From assembly GCA_947561715.1 (NCBI GenBank), contig OX387202.1, positions 2,108,001 to 2,172,000 on the forward strand: 64,000 nucleotides of DNA, read 5' to 3'. The stretch is from Ascidia mentula (lineage: Eukaryota; Chordata; Ascidiacea; Phlebobranchia; Ascidiidae). Every line of letters begins with the position of its first letter. The first letter of the stretch is position 1. The position numbers and the translations under genes were made by a program. The notes under the pieces are model-generated. The model searched no databases. It was not told the origin of the DNA and worked only from the letters and a program-made list of their open reading frames with translations. This document shows, in pieces, positions 47,214-58,515 of this stretch.

Positions 47214-48105
47214 TAGGGGAGACCGGAGATAACTCGCACGTTATTTTTAGAAAATTGCTCATATGTGTTTTTTGTAATGTGTACCACATTCCTAAATTTT
47301 ATTTCTTAGTAAGTAGTGAAGCATTGCCCAAAAAACAGAAAAGGTTTTTTGTTTCAGCTCATTTTTTAAACAGGTCTTAAATGTCCGAAGTCACATCGGG
47401 GTAATATCGGACGTTACTGGTGATAGCTCGGACATCAAGTTTTAACAGACGTTTTTTTGTTTATTTAAAAATAAACTGAAATCAAACTTGGCGCAATACC
47501 AGCATTGGGGCATTAGCGCATAAAATATCATTCAAGCTTTCAGGAATCGTTGCGTGGCCACTTGCGGTTTCGACCCTTCCACACGTACAGGAATTTCCAA
47601 TACTTTGGGTAACTCGTGTACTTTTCACGGCAGCATGGATATCATGTATTTTCGTGTCAACAAACGAATTTTTATCTATGGGTTCTTCTTACTGCCAAAA
47701 TCCGACAATTTCATCCAGCCTCTGTATATTCTCTTCTATGACCTGATAATTTTGCCTAAAACTCAAATAGTGTGGTCTCCTCGCTATTTTTTGCCATCAT
47801 GTCAAAAGTATTCCCGACCACGTGACGATATAAAAATCACAAAAATATGATCGTATTTTTTAACGTTAGGCAAAATCATCATTGGCCCATCCAAGAATAC
47901 GTGGTTGAATATGCAATCAACCAATCACTACTTCTTTTTGATTTACTGTGACTTTGATATAACCTTCCACATACAAATTATAATTTTCCAAGTAGGCATG
48001 ATTTAATTTTAAAGTTCCTGTTTACGTGTCATGGGGACATAAAGCTTTTGTGAAACAATACCTAATTGTGACGTAAAATACCTCGTCCGAGGTATCCCCT
48101 TCCCT
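47214..48105 (-). mobile_element. TIR DNA element, copy T2
   Basis: It starts TAGGGGAGACCGG at 47214 and ends near 48105 in a degraded inverted counterpart (GGTATCCCCTTCCC). It is collinear with T1 and T3 but in opposite orientation. No transposase frame is intact. Confidence 0.6.
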
Positions 48106-48159
48106 GCTATTGTAGGTGTTATATACTTTTCATGTGTTGGGTATTCTAAAAAATAATAT

Positions 48160-49982
48160 AATGAATTTGAGATGTTCCATGTGGTCTGCATGTGGTCTGC
48201 ATGTGTTGGACTTGCGACAAGAATGTCGTCCAGATAGACATAAATAAAATCCAAACCTTGACAAATGGCGTCCATGAGCCGTTGGAAAGTTTGAGCCGCA
48301 TTCTTCAATCCAAACGGGGTTCGAAGAAACTCAAACAGGCCAAATGGCGTGATTACAGCTGTCTTCGGAATGTCAGCTTCAGCCACGGGAACCTGGTGAT
48401 AACCACGTACCAAGTCTATCTTTGAAAAAACGGAACAACCCGCGAGACGCGCGGTGAAATCATGGATATGCGGTATAGAATAACGATCGGCCTGTGTGGC
48501 GTCGTTAAGGCGACGATAATCGCCGCAAGGGCGCCAGCCACCGGAAGGCTTTTCCACCATGTGGAGAGGGGATGCCCAAGGACTGGCTGATCGGCGCACT
48601 ATGCCTAAATCCAGCATTTTCTGAAACTCGGCTTTAGCCAACACTAACTCTTCAGGCGAGAGGCGCCTGACTCGGCAATGCACAGGGCGCCCATCAGTTA
48701 CAATGTGATGCTGAACACCGTGCTTAGGCAAGAAATCACAAAATCTAGGTGTTTTTACCTTTGAGAACTGCTCCAGCAACTTCTCGTAGGGGCAAAGCAC
48801 GGAATTGAGAGTTCGAAGTTGTGGCGGTTGTTGTAGAGACGTTTTCAAGGGGTAGCTCGCGAACACCTCTGCGTGAACAAGACGTTTTCTTTCAACATCG
48901 ACAAGCAGGCGATTAGCGCGGAGAAAGTCAGCACCGAGCAGTGGACGTGAGACATCGGCCAACACGAACTTCCATTTGTAAACACCAGAGGGAATGTGCA
49001 GTTGAACAACTTTGTATCCGTAAGTGGCTATGGAGCTTCCATTAGCGGCCTTGAGAACGGAACCCTTGCGTGTGGTGCGACGTTCGAAGCCAGTGGGGGG
49101 AAGTGCGCTGACTTCAGCACCAGTGTCAACCAAAAAGTTGCGGCCGGAAACCTTGTCCCAAAGAAAGAACAGGCTGAAAGAGACGCCAGTTGCCCCAGCC
49201 ATTACCGGCAACCGGCGTTGTCGTTTCCCTGATAAGCGCACGGAGGGCAGCATTGGCGCGCGTCTGCTCCAAAGCGCCTGTGATAAAAGCACATGCTGGA
49301 GGGCTTCGCAGTGCGGCGTGGAGCTGACCGAGTGCTATCCTCCTTGCTGACAGCAAATTCCGCTCTGTTATTGCGAGAAAGCCACAATAAATCCGCCCGT
49401 TTGGCAAGCTGCCGCGGATCTGCAGTATTCTCACGGGCCAAAACCACTCTAATATCTTCCGGCATGTGCTGCAGGAACAAATGATGGAAAAGAAAGCAAG
49501 CGTGGTGGTCACCTAACAAGGCAAGCATTTCGTCCATTAAAACCGACGGTTTCTTATCACCTAACGGTGGCATGTTCAGGAGACGGGCTGCACGTTCTGG
49601 TGGGGAAAGAGCAAATGATTGCAGCAAGCGCCTTCGAATGGCTTCAAACTTGTTTTCGGCAGGCGGCCGTTCAAGCAAGTCAATAAGTCGCGCTGCTGTG
49701 GCCTGGTCCAAGGCCGAAACCACGTGAAAGTACTTTGTTTCTTCTGCTGTGATCTTCTTTATCGCAAACTGCGCGACAGCGTTTTCAGTCTCCATAACCT
49801 CCAAATAACGGTTTTGGAGACTCGGGGTCACTAGTAAATCGGTTGATGCTTTATTGCGTGAGTCAGAAAGGGGCAAGCAACACAATAAACACGTGTATAT
49901 AAGGCGGCAATCGCGACACGGGAAAAAGGTAATAGCACGCTTCAATGCACAGGCGAACACTACAGTTCGGTCGCCACAATAA
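48160..49982 (-). mobile_element. CsRn1-clade Ty3/gypsy fragment, 3' half missing
   Basis: On the minus strand the parts in order are a short LTR-like leader with AATAAA, a primer-binding-like GTGACCCCGAG (about 49822-49832) resembling the tRNA-Trp complement used by the CsRn1 clade, gag with a CHCC-type motif (CFYHRRFGADARQC), aspartic protease with LVDTGAEVSALP, and reverse transcriptase with YVYLDDILVASP. RNase H, integrase and the 3' LTR are absent. Its GC content is well above its surroundings. It is a truncated fossil with about one further break. It interrupts the left arm of the inverted duplication; the right arm is uninterrupted at the corresponding point near 58480. Confidence 0.85.
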
Positions 49983-49984
49983 GG

Positions 49985-50640
49985 CCTAGATGCAATAGCA
50001 GGATGTTCGAGTTTTCTTTCCAGATGTCCAGATCCTCCTACATTGATATTTAGGAGTGTTCACATCACCGCCATTGAAATATGTGCAATTAGACAACAGA
50101 ACGATCTCGACGGTTTTGGGAGTTCGAGCAACGCATATACTTGAAGACGTTCGCAATCTTTCACATTTCAACAATCACCACCGGTTTTACACGTGCGGGA
50201 GTCAATCATTTAACTACAATCTCTATACGAGTACAAGGAGTTCATTAGAAAACCACGTCAAAACACAAGGACAACTCATCCAAGAGCAATCGGATCAATA
50301 TTCGGAAATTCGAACAAATAACGCGAACCACCACCGAACCACAATATTCATCAACCAAAATACACATGAAACTCACTTTAACTCGGAAAGCATCTTGAAC
50401 GAGGGGGAAGTGTGTTTATCGTCAAACGTAATATTTGCAATTATTATGTTGTGTTTTACACTATTTCTGGCACCACCCGTTTTAACGTCGGACAATAATC
50501 ACGCTTTTAAACCCATTCAACTCATTAACGGTGAACATGCTACGCTCGTAATAGATGTGTATGCTTGTGTTTTGTTTCCAAAATACGTTTGAAGTTGTGT
50601 TCCTTTCTGCGTGAAATTCATTTGTCAAAATGACAGAAGT
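49985..50640 (+). mobile_element. Family X LTR element, internal tail plus 3' LTR
   Basis: The internal tail (49985-50410) runs into a purine tract (CGAGGGGGAAG) and then an LTR-like block starting TGTGTTTATCG. It matches the inverted copy 57404-58470 and, less closely, 32460-33310. The long open frame here reads through the tail into the LTR and has no recognisable domain. Incomplete fossil. Confidence 0.55.
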
Positions 50641-50750
50641 AATTTTCCGCATGAGTGGTTTGGGCTCAAAAATAGCGCAGCTCTAAATCTTTTTGTGGTA
50701 AAAGTTTTACGTTTGGCAAAGTAGAAATTTTTGAAACATATAAGTTCCAA

Positions 50751-50793
50751 GCTGCAACCACCGTTTCGACCACGGTGCAGCGGCCTACATCAG
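50751..50793 (-). other. Hammerhead-like relic
   Basis: The minus strand reads CTGATGT, an imperfect GGCC-rich stem, then GGTCGAAACGGTGG. The seventh core position is T in place of A, and no stem I partner is evident, so this is only a relic of the motif. Confidence 0.3.
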
Positions 50794-50819
50794 AATAGAA
50801 AAATGTGAATAATTCAAGT

Positions 50820-50960
50820 CAAGTCATAATCAAATTTAATTTATTTTGGGCAAAAAGTAAATAGGCAGATTAACATTATACAACAGAAATAAAATGGCAT
50901 GGCACCGATAAATCCATAAAGGTTATCGAGTCAGGGGCCTATGTAAAGGTGATTTCCTCA
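50820..50960. repeat. Small repeat, inverted partner of about 60780-60935
   Basis: Shared blocks are ACAACAGAAATAAAATGGCA (small changes), GGTTATCGAGTCAGG and TGTAAAGGTGATTTC. At 60.78-60.95 kb the same unit interrupts the last exon of an inverted gene-family tail, so it is a mobile unit or was duplicated independently. Confidence 0.55.
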
Positions 50961-52072
50961 CGGAGAATAACCGTCTGTCATAGGATCACAGCCAGTCGCA
51001 ATGGGAGGTGATGGGTTGGGGCAGGTTGCATATGGCGGAAGGTGGCCACCCAGCCCTGCTGGCCAAAGCAAAAACCATCGAAACGCAAACGCCAACTCGG
51101 TTCTCAGAACGTTTCCTTAATTCCACATCGACAGACCTTAAGTGCCTTATGGTGGTAGTTTTGGTTGGAGATGGTCGGGATCGTTTGGAGGTTACGCTTG
51201 TTGAAGCAGCGCTCATAATACAACGTGGACACAAACTGAGAAAAAACGCTAGAGTCGAAATGGAAGAACTTGCTTGGCAATTTTTCCTCAGCACCTCCTG
51301 CACTCCAAAATCAACGATAACCCGTGGTTGCCGATATTTGTAATGCAGATGTTTCCCCCCCGTTTTCCTTAACGTTCTTCATTACTTTTTTGATACTAGC
51401 ATTTTTTCTCTTTCCTTAGTTTTTGCACCTCAACGTTGTCCACGTCGTGGTAATCTGTATGTTAATATTTGTAGATCCTGATGAAGGCTGCTGCATAGCA
51501 ACCTAAACGTTGATGGAATATAATTATTGCCAAAAGAGCCGTATTGCGGCAATAAAACATGCCTGGTAGCATCAGTAATAATTTATGAAAAACATGTTGT
51601 TCTTTTAAATAAAGATCTGTCTTACAAATAATTGCAGTTTGTTTGCCGTCGCGTTTCCGTTACAAGATCTCAAAATGTTCAAATTCTTTCCGAATTGCTT
51701 TCCGCTTGCAAGTCACCTATTAGAATTTATTGCTAAAATTGGTAAGTAGTTGTAAATTATCGTTTGTGATGTTGCTTCCCTTAAATTTTGTATAAACAAT
51801 CTGTTTGTATTTTTGCTGCTTTTACCTTATTACAATGTATTTCTCAAAAAAACGCCTCGTTTCTGTTGAACGGTGAAACTTTTATCTGCAGGGGGGAATG
51901 TTCCTGCTTCTCTCTTTATTATCCTCCATTATTTCGCGTTTGAGTTACCGAAGAGGGCAGCGACGTAATATCTATTTCATTCTGCCGGTACAGTGTATTG
52001 TGAAGGTGGCAAATATCAGCTTCTGTCAGCACAGAGTCAGTACAGAGTTTTGTCAGTACATTATTTTCATTT

Positions 52073-52260
52073 GATAAGCAAAGTGGAGCCAATAATATAA
52101 ATTGTGTAAGGTGTCCACTGTTTCGACCTAAAAGGTCTCATCAGTGCAGCTTATGTGACTATCAGACGACTTTGCTGACCAAACACCAGCTGCACTGATG
52201 AGACCCTTTAGGTCGAAACAGTGGCCATCTGTCTGCAGCTTACACAATTCATTATTTTCA
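52073..52260 (+). mobile_element. Fold-back element carrying two opposed hammerhead arms
   Basis: It starts with GATAAGCAAAGTGGAGCCAA, the family's terminal repeat. Arms at about 52104-52140 and 52187-52225 are near-perfect reverse complements, each containing a hammerhead core, around a central block of about 40 bp. The right arm is a complete ribozyme. The left arm (minus strand) lacks its stem III/stem I 3' half. The right terminal repeat is lost after ACACAATTCATTATT. It sits just inside the spacer of the large inverted duplication. Confidence 0.75.
52188..52240 (+). ncRNA. Type I hammerhead ribozyme
   Basis: All conserved parts are present in order. Stem I 5' strand is AGCTGCA (52188-52194). 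The core is CTGATGA (52195-52201). Stem II is GACC (52202-52205) with GGTC (52211-52214). GAAA is at 52215-52218. Stem III is ACAG with CTGT around loop TGGCCAT. The cleavage triplet is GTC (52231-52233). Stem I 3' strand is TGCAGCT (52234-52240), a perfect 7-bp partner. In this class the RNA cuts itself after the C of GUC. The short stem III is typical of retroelement and satellite type I hammerheads, which often act as dimers. Confidence 0.9.
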
Positions 52261-53182
52261 TGTTTTTTCTTCATCGCATGAGTTTTATTTTCAGTTCTGA
52301 AGTGTTTCAAGATCTGCCCCCGAACACGATTTTCAATTTTGTGGCAGTTTTATGTTCTGAAACACTTTTGCAGTTAATTAATAAAACGAATAAGAAATGT
52401 GGATGTTGTTTCCAACGAAACACGTATTCATGAAATAAATGCTTTGAGACAGGAAGTCTTGTTTTTGTATTTTTGAATTGTTTTCAGTTAAGTCGAAGGT
52501 TCCTTCAAGGACTTCCTAAAACTGTGTGAGGGTAATGTAAAGGTCGTCAACACACCATGTGCCATCCATTGTTGCCTAGAGTTGTGTCTACATCACAAAT
52601 GGTGTCGTGTTTCTCAGGAAAATGATATCTCGAACAAAACCACGCATGAAGTTGTCACGTGACTTGACTTATTGTTTTGAGCTATAATGTTGTGTTGAAA
52701 TCAGTTTTTTCCAAAGTACACGAGAAAGTACTATAGCAGTAAAAGAAACCAGAGACTGACGCTGCCAATGTAACCTTACTCGCTTTGTATGATATTATCG
52801 GTAACCAAGGTAACCATTATTTCATCATCAACACTCTGGTCCGTTGACAACATATTACATCATGACATTTGTTTCTTATTCAAAATGTTTCTTGTCCGAA
52901 AAAGCACATTTGTTACAAGACCTCAATGTTTTATTAGCTGCAGGATATTGTGTAGTTTACAATTGAATTCTATTCTGCCAATTACATTTCAAGTCACGGT
53001 GGATTTCAACCTGACACAAAAATATGAATGAAAGCAACATAATATCCCGTAAACACGAACCGACAGGGTTGAGTTTGATTGTTTACTTGCGCACTCGTTT
53101 TTTTGCGACACGGAGACATTCAGTGTTGTTGGTTTCAGCTTCAAGCTAGAGTCAATCCTGAAGTTAATAGGTTGATTTAGAA

Positions 53183-53260
53183 CAGTGATTCCCAACCTTT
53201 TTGTGTGTGCGTACTACTTGGAGGTAAAACAATTTCGACGTGTACCACCTAGTTGAGTGT
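53183..53260 (+). mobile_element. hAT-type transposon end
   Basis: CAGTGATTCCCAACCTTTTT matches the terminal inverted repeat wording of hAT (Charlie-like) elements and continues into GCGTACTACTTGGAGGTAAA. No opposite end (a GGTTGGGAATCACTG-like string) is visible. Terminal fragment only. Confidence 0.55.
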
Positions 53261-53538
53261 TACAAAGTAACCTAGGGGATGAAGTAACGAACATTTTGAT
53301 ATCACTTACGATTTTTTAAATTCGAACTATATTCGCAAATTACGGAAAGGTGCTCGCGTGCCACCTGGAATACCGTCGCGTATAACAACAGAATCACAGA
53401 AGAAAACTTTTTTCATGAATGACAAAATTTTTTCCAAAAAATGTTCAACTAAAACATTCATACCAATGTCTTAAAGGGCAATCGATCACAAGATTTCATT
53501 TTCATGATATGCAAACCAAGAGCATTATTGCAGAGGTT

Positions 53539-55340
53539 TGTAACGTTTAGAATGTGACGTAATGAGAATGACTTGCAGTTTTGTACCGCCCAGGTAAATA
53601 CCACAGTTCTTGGAACGACACAGGAGAACCGCTCGTAAGATGCAATTATCGATAAGTGGTGTCACAGGAACGCATAATTCAAGTGTGTATAAATTCCGTA
53701 GTCTTGTTGTCTGAAATTATTCTGCACTGGGCTTCTGCCTAGTGTAGATTCACCTATCTGTCCTACATTTTTGGTGACCCCGTAACTGCAAAGTTTCCTG
53801 CAACATTCGAAGAAAGAAGATTGAAGATAATTCTTCCAAGAAGAACGACAATCTTGACCGTGAGTACCAAACCAGTTGTACTTTTGGTCGTCATTCTTTC
53901 ATCATCTAACCGCCACCAGGATATAATCTAATCTTTCATCAAAATTGCCTTCTGGTTGAATATTTATCAAGATATATTCGAGCCATAATCTCGGCGTTCA
54001 TTTCGCTGTTTCTTGGATTGCGCACAGTTGCTAATTGACGCGCAAATCTCTCAAATCTTGCTGAGATTTTCAAGGTTCCTCGCTTTCTATTGTTGGACCG
54101 TTGCTACTAACACCTCTCTTGGATTCATCAACCGTTCTTCCAAATTTTCATCCACAAGTGCTTTCCTGAGGATTCGTCAACTCCAGCCCTGCGCTTTAAT
54201 CGAGCTTATTGTAGATTCATTTTGCGTACGCACGGATTTCATCGTTCCCCACCTACAACGTTGGATATTTTTCGTGAATGTTCGTTTCACCCTGCACAAT
54301 TTCCGTCTCGATGGTTTGGCCAAGGGCAGCCGGCGGGCGTTGGCGTGTCGCTGCGGGCAATCACACAGTCAATTCCGGCGGACCTTCCCACTGTGTTGGA
54401 CCGATGCCAACAGGCAAGAATGAAATCCGACAGAGTCTGTTGCGCGAGGGAAGGTGGATTTCATTTTAAGAACTTACTATACAGTTTCGTGGTCAACACT
54501 CATGGTTTATTAAACGCAATGAACTGAATTTTTACCTGCCATTGTAAACATCAAGGATACCTCAAGAAATCTTGGCTACAAACGTCATAACATTGTCGCA
54601 AATTACCCGGTAATGTGCATACTACTTTTGTTTCTACTCTTTTAAGCAATTGCCTAGCCTCAGTAGTTATGTAATACTAATCTCCTTGCGTTCACTTTAT
54701 GTAAAAGGGTTTTTAAACTTTGTTAAGTCTCATTGTCACCGAAACGTTAGTTAATATTATTCCTTGCGTAATTGACGTCTGTTGTGGATTCAACCCTTAA
54801 CGTGTCTGCATTACAAATGTCAGCCTGACGCATTATACAAAATGGCGCGAAATTAAGCAAGGTCGCCGCATACCCCACTCGCTCTCATGTCTGAAGCCCC
54901 AATAGGAAAAATCCTTGCTCTAGTTTTGTTTTGGTTTGATGAAGCACGTAACTGCTGATTGACATATTTTACGCATGGTTTTGTTATTTGGCTATTATTT
55001 TGTGACATGTACTTTGGCAAGGCTAAAATATCACTTTTTTTCTTTTGTGCTCTTTTCTCTTTCATATCCTTCTTTGCCTATTTTGTAAAACACTTTTTGG
55101 GATGTGACTACTGTAACGTTTAGGATGTGACGTAATGAGAATGACTTGCAGTTTTGTACCGCCCAGGTAAATACCACAGTTCTTAGAACGACACAGGAGA
55201 ATCGCTCGTAAGATGCAATTATCGATAAGTGGTCTCACGCGAACGCATAATTCAAGTGTGTATAAATTCCGTAGTCTTGTGGTCTGAAATTATTCTGCAC
55301 TGGGCTTTGGCCTAGTGTAATTTCACCATTCTGTTCCACA
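53539..55340 (+). mobile_element. Pair of 229-bp LTR-like direct repeats with short interior
   Basis: Two direct repeats (53539-53767 and 55112-55340) start TGTAACGTTTAG, end in ACA and differ by roughly 5-6% by eye. The first is followed by GGTGACCCCG, a primer-binding-like site. The 1.34-kb interior has open frames near 54.0-54.5 kb but no recognisable polymerase. No matching target duplication or clear polypurine tract was found, so this may be a non-autonomous LTR element or two neighbouring insertions. Moderately old, incomplete fossil. Confidence 0.6.
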
Positions 55341-55754
55341 TTTTGGCGTGCGTGTGGGACCAGAAACGTCTGATTCCCACATATCTGTGTTGTGTCTTGG
55401 TGTATTCTGAATAAAACAAACGAACCCAAGTTTGGTTTATCTGAAGTCTGGAGTCAGAAGTCAGGAAACAAATTCAATTGCAGATGAACACGTAATCAAC
55501 AAACAAAACTACACCAATTCTTACAGGTTATCGCAGTTAAATCCAGAAACATGAAATGTTTTCCAAACAACCATACTTTTGAAAGTCCTGAACCAAGTGA
55601 ATTAGAGAATGTACATTATAGGTTACAAATTGTTTGCCATAAAGTACAACAGATTCATGCACGAAGTTATTAAAAAAAACGAAGGCACAGGAAATGACTA
55701 AGCAATTATTAGTTTTGAAGTTGTAAACCTTTTATATTTACCTAAAATTTCCAG

Positions 55755-55963
55755 GTACTGCAATTACTGGCTGCACTTTAATTAAACCACATATTAACAT
55801 AGCAGGTGGCTCATTTAACACAACAAACACTCAACAACCGATGCCAACTTTATCACCAGGTTTGCATGGTGTTTGCTGATTGCACACACGCATAAACTTA
55901 CAAAAATGCTAAAATTTGAATATATGTTTAGATGCTGGTCCTTCATGCAGTAAAAATTATTAG
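55755..55963 (+). pseudogene. Orphan last two exons of the LRR-ZU5-UPA family (fragment C)
   Basis: The penultimate exon at 55755-55859 (after TTTCCAG) contains NTTNTQQPMPTLSP and ends in phase 1. The last exon at 55932-55963 reads DAGPSCSKNY and stops. Placement and phase equal those of genes A and B. No upstream ZU5 or UPA exon is recognisable, because LTR-like DNA precedes it, so this is a 3' relic. Its 3' flank is closest to that of fragment D. Confidence 0.65.
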
Positions 55964-57403
55964 TTTCTCATCCAATCCTTGTTGTAAATTTTACTATTTA
56001 ACATTTAAATCGTCTTTATGCAACGTGACATCATCTATGCAGGAATGTGCACCTTCACAATACACTGTCCCGTCAGAATGTAATAGATATTACGTCGCTG
56101 CCCTCTTCGGTAACTCAAACGCGAAATAATGGAGGATAATAAAGAGAGAAGCGGGATCATTCTCCCCTGCAGATTAAAGTTTCACCGTTTAACCGAAACG
56201 AGGCGTTTTTTGAGAAATACATTGCAATAATGAAAAAGCAGCAAAAATACAAACAGATTGTTAAAACAAAATTTAAGGGAAGCAACATCACAAACGATAT
56301 TTACAACTTCTTTTTTTGCAATAAATTCTATTAGTTGACTTGCAAGCGGAAAGCAATTGGAAAGAATTTGAACATTTTGAGATCTTGTAACGGAAACGCG
56401 ACAACAAACAAACCGCAATTATGTGTAAGACAGATCTTTATTTAAAAGAACAACATGTTTTTCATGAATTACTACTGATGCTACCAGGCATGTTTTATTG
56501 CCGCAATACGGCTCTTTTGGCAATAATTATATTTCATCAACGTTTAGGTTGCTATGCAGCAGCCTTCATCAGGATCTACAAATATTAACATACAGATTAC
56601 CACGACGTGGACAACGTTGAGGTGCAAAAACTAAGGAAAGAGAAAAAATGCTAGTATCAAAAAAGTAATGAAGAACGTTAAGGAAAACGGGGGGGAAACA
56701 TCTGCATTACAAATATCGGCAACCACGGGTTATCGTTGTTTTTGGAGTGCAAGAGGTGCAGAGGAAAAATTGCCAAGCAAGTTCTTCCATTTCAACTCTA
56801 GCGTTTTTTATCAGTTTGTGTCCACGTTGTATTATGAGCGCTGCACACCTACGTCACAATGTGCGATTAATCATCAACAAGATCTACGATGATTCAACAA
56901 GGGTAACTTTCATACAATCCCGACCATCTCCAATTCACACCACCATAGACTGTCCAAGGCACTTTTTCAAGGTCTGTTGACGTGGATCAAAGGAAACGTT
57001 CTAAGAACCAAGTGAGCGTTTGCTTTGCTTTGGCCAACACGGGTGGCCACCTTTCGTCACATGCAACCTGTGCAACCATAACCTTTATGGTTTTATCAGA
57101 TACAAAATACATTTGAATTTCGCTATAATAGATATAATAAAATTATTGCCGGAAAAGCCGTATTGCAGCAAAATTTTTTCCTTTATTTCCAAAATGAAGC
57201 CCGTTTTTTGTGACCAAACACCGAATAAATTTCGCAAAAATAACTACATCACCAGGTCAACAATGGGTCTGATGTCACAATGCTGCAGGTAAAAATTTGC
57301 TGAAAATGCATTGGTGATTAGTTTAGATTGGTTTCTTCAATCAAACGCGTGTAACGCTGCAGTGAATCTGCAGTGACGTTAATTGAAACGTGTGCGAAAC
57401 ACA

Positions 57404-58470
57404 CTAACACTGCCGTATACCTAACTTCAATAAACTGCCAATTATAATCAACTTTTTTTTTCAACGATATGAATTTCACGCAGGAATGAACACAACTTCA
57501 AACGGTATTTTGAAAACAAAACACAAGCATACACATCAATTACAACACGATTCCTTCAAAAAACATCAAACATACAACACACAGCTATGTTGTCAATTTT
57601 TACAATTACTTTTTTATACAAGGTATATGTTGACGCAGCAATACCTGTGAATTTGGTTGCGAGTTTACGCAAAGACAAATAATGCAAAGATCGCTTGATA
57701 TATGCGAACATTTTATGTTTTCACTGAGCTTACCTGGAGCATGCAGATGAACGTGGTATAAGTTAAAATACCAACCAGTTTCCAAGCGAAATGAATTTAA
57801 CCTATGATATGTGGCACATATAGGTCACAAAATAGGTCGGCTGGATATTTAATTATCTTCCGTGTGTACGAGCGAAGCACGTTCGCCGTAAATAAATTGA
57901 ATGGGTTTAAAGCGTGATTATTATTCGACGTTAAAACGGGTGATGTCAGAAAGAGTGTAAAACACAACATAATTATTGCAAATGTGACGTTTGATGATGC
58001 ACACACAACCCCCCCTCGTTCAAGTTGCCTTCCTAGTTAAAGTGAGTTTTCATGTTTATTTTGGTTGGTTTGGGCAAAGAGAGGAGTATTGTGGAATGTT
58101 GTGGTTCGGTGGAATTCGCGTTATTTGTTTGATATTCCGAATGTTGATGTGATTGCTCGTGGATGAGTTGTCCTTGTGTTTTGACGTGGTTTTCTGATGA
58201 ACTCCTTTGTACTCGTATAGAGATCATAGTTAAATGATTGACTCCCGCACGTGTAAAACCGGTGGTGATTGTTGAATGTGAAAGATTGTGAACGTTTTCT
58301 AGTATATGCGTTGCTCGAACTCCCAAAACCGTCGAGATCGTTCTGTTGTCTAATTGCACATGTTTAAATGGCCGTTATTTCAACACTCTTAAACATCAAT
58401 GTAGAAGGATGTGCACATCTGGAAAGTAAACTCGAACATCCTGCCATTTCATCTAGGCTTCATGTTGTTT
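57404..58470 (-). mobile_element. Family X LTR element, longest LTR copy plus internal tail
   Basis: On the minus strand an internal tail (58470 to about 58016) is followed by a purine tract (GAGGGGGGG) and an LTR-like block to about 57404. Part of this LTR (57535-57868) is nearly identical to 61480-61812. No gene is recognised. Incomplete fossil. Confidence 0.55.
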
Positions 58471-58515
58471 TATTAGAATAGCCAACACATGAAAGTTATA
58501 ATACACATGGTATGG

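Larger units (their letters stand above)
45640..52020 (+). repeat. Left arm of a large inverted duplication
   Basis: In order this arm holds the gene B tail (45640-46540), a shared segment (46540-47213), TIR element T2, the CsRn1-type fragment (left arm only), family X LTR material (49985-50640), a small repeat (50820-50960) and a segment to 52020. The same order, reversed and without the CsRn1 fragment, is found at 61200 down to 56060. Arms are separated by about 4 kb. Identity is imperfect, with many small indels, so the duplication is not recent or has been diverging. Confidence 0.8.

Noticed and set aside
50056-50592. 178-codon gene
   Set aside because: The frame runs from the internal tail of LTR family X into its LTR; the matching copies are not open over the same length, and no domain is visible.
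51481-51512. Active hammerhead ribozyme
   Set aside because: CTGATGA and a stem are present, but the G before AAA is missing and no stem I or NUH triplet pairs with the flank.
52103-52150. Second active hammerhead on the minus strand
   Set aside because: The core and stem II are good, but the 3' half with the cleavage triplet and stem I partner is deleted.
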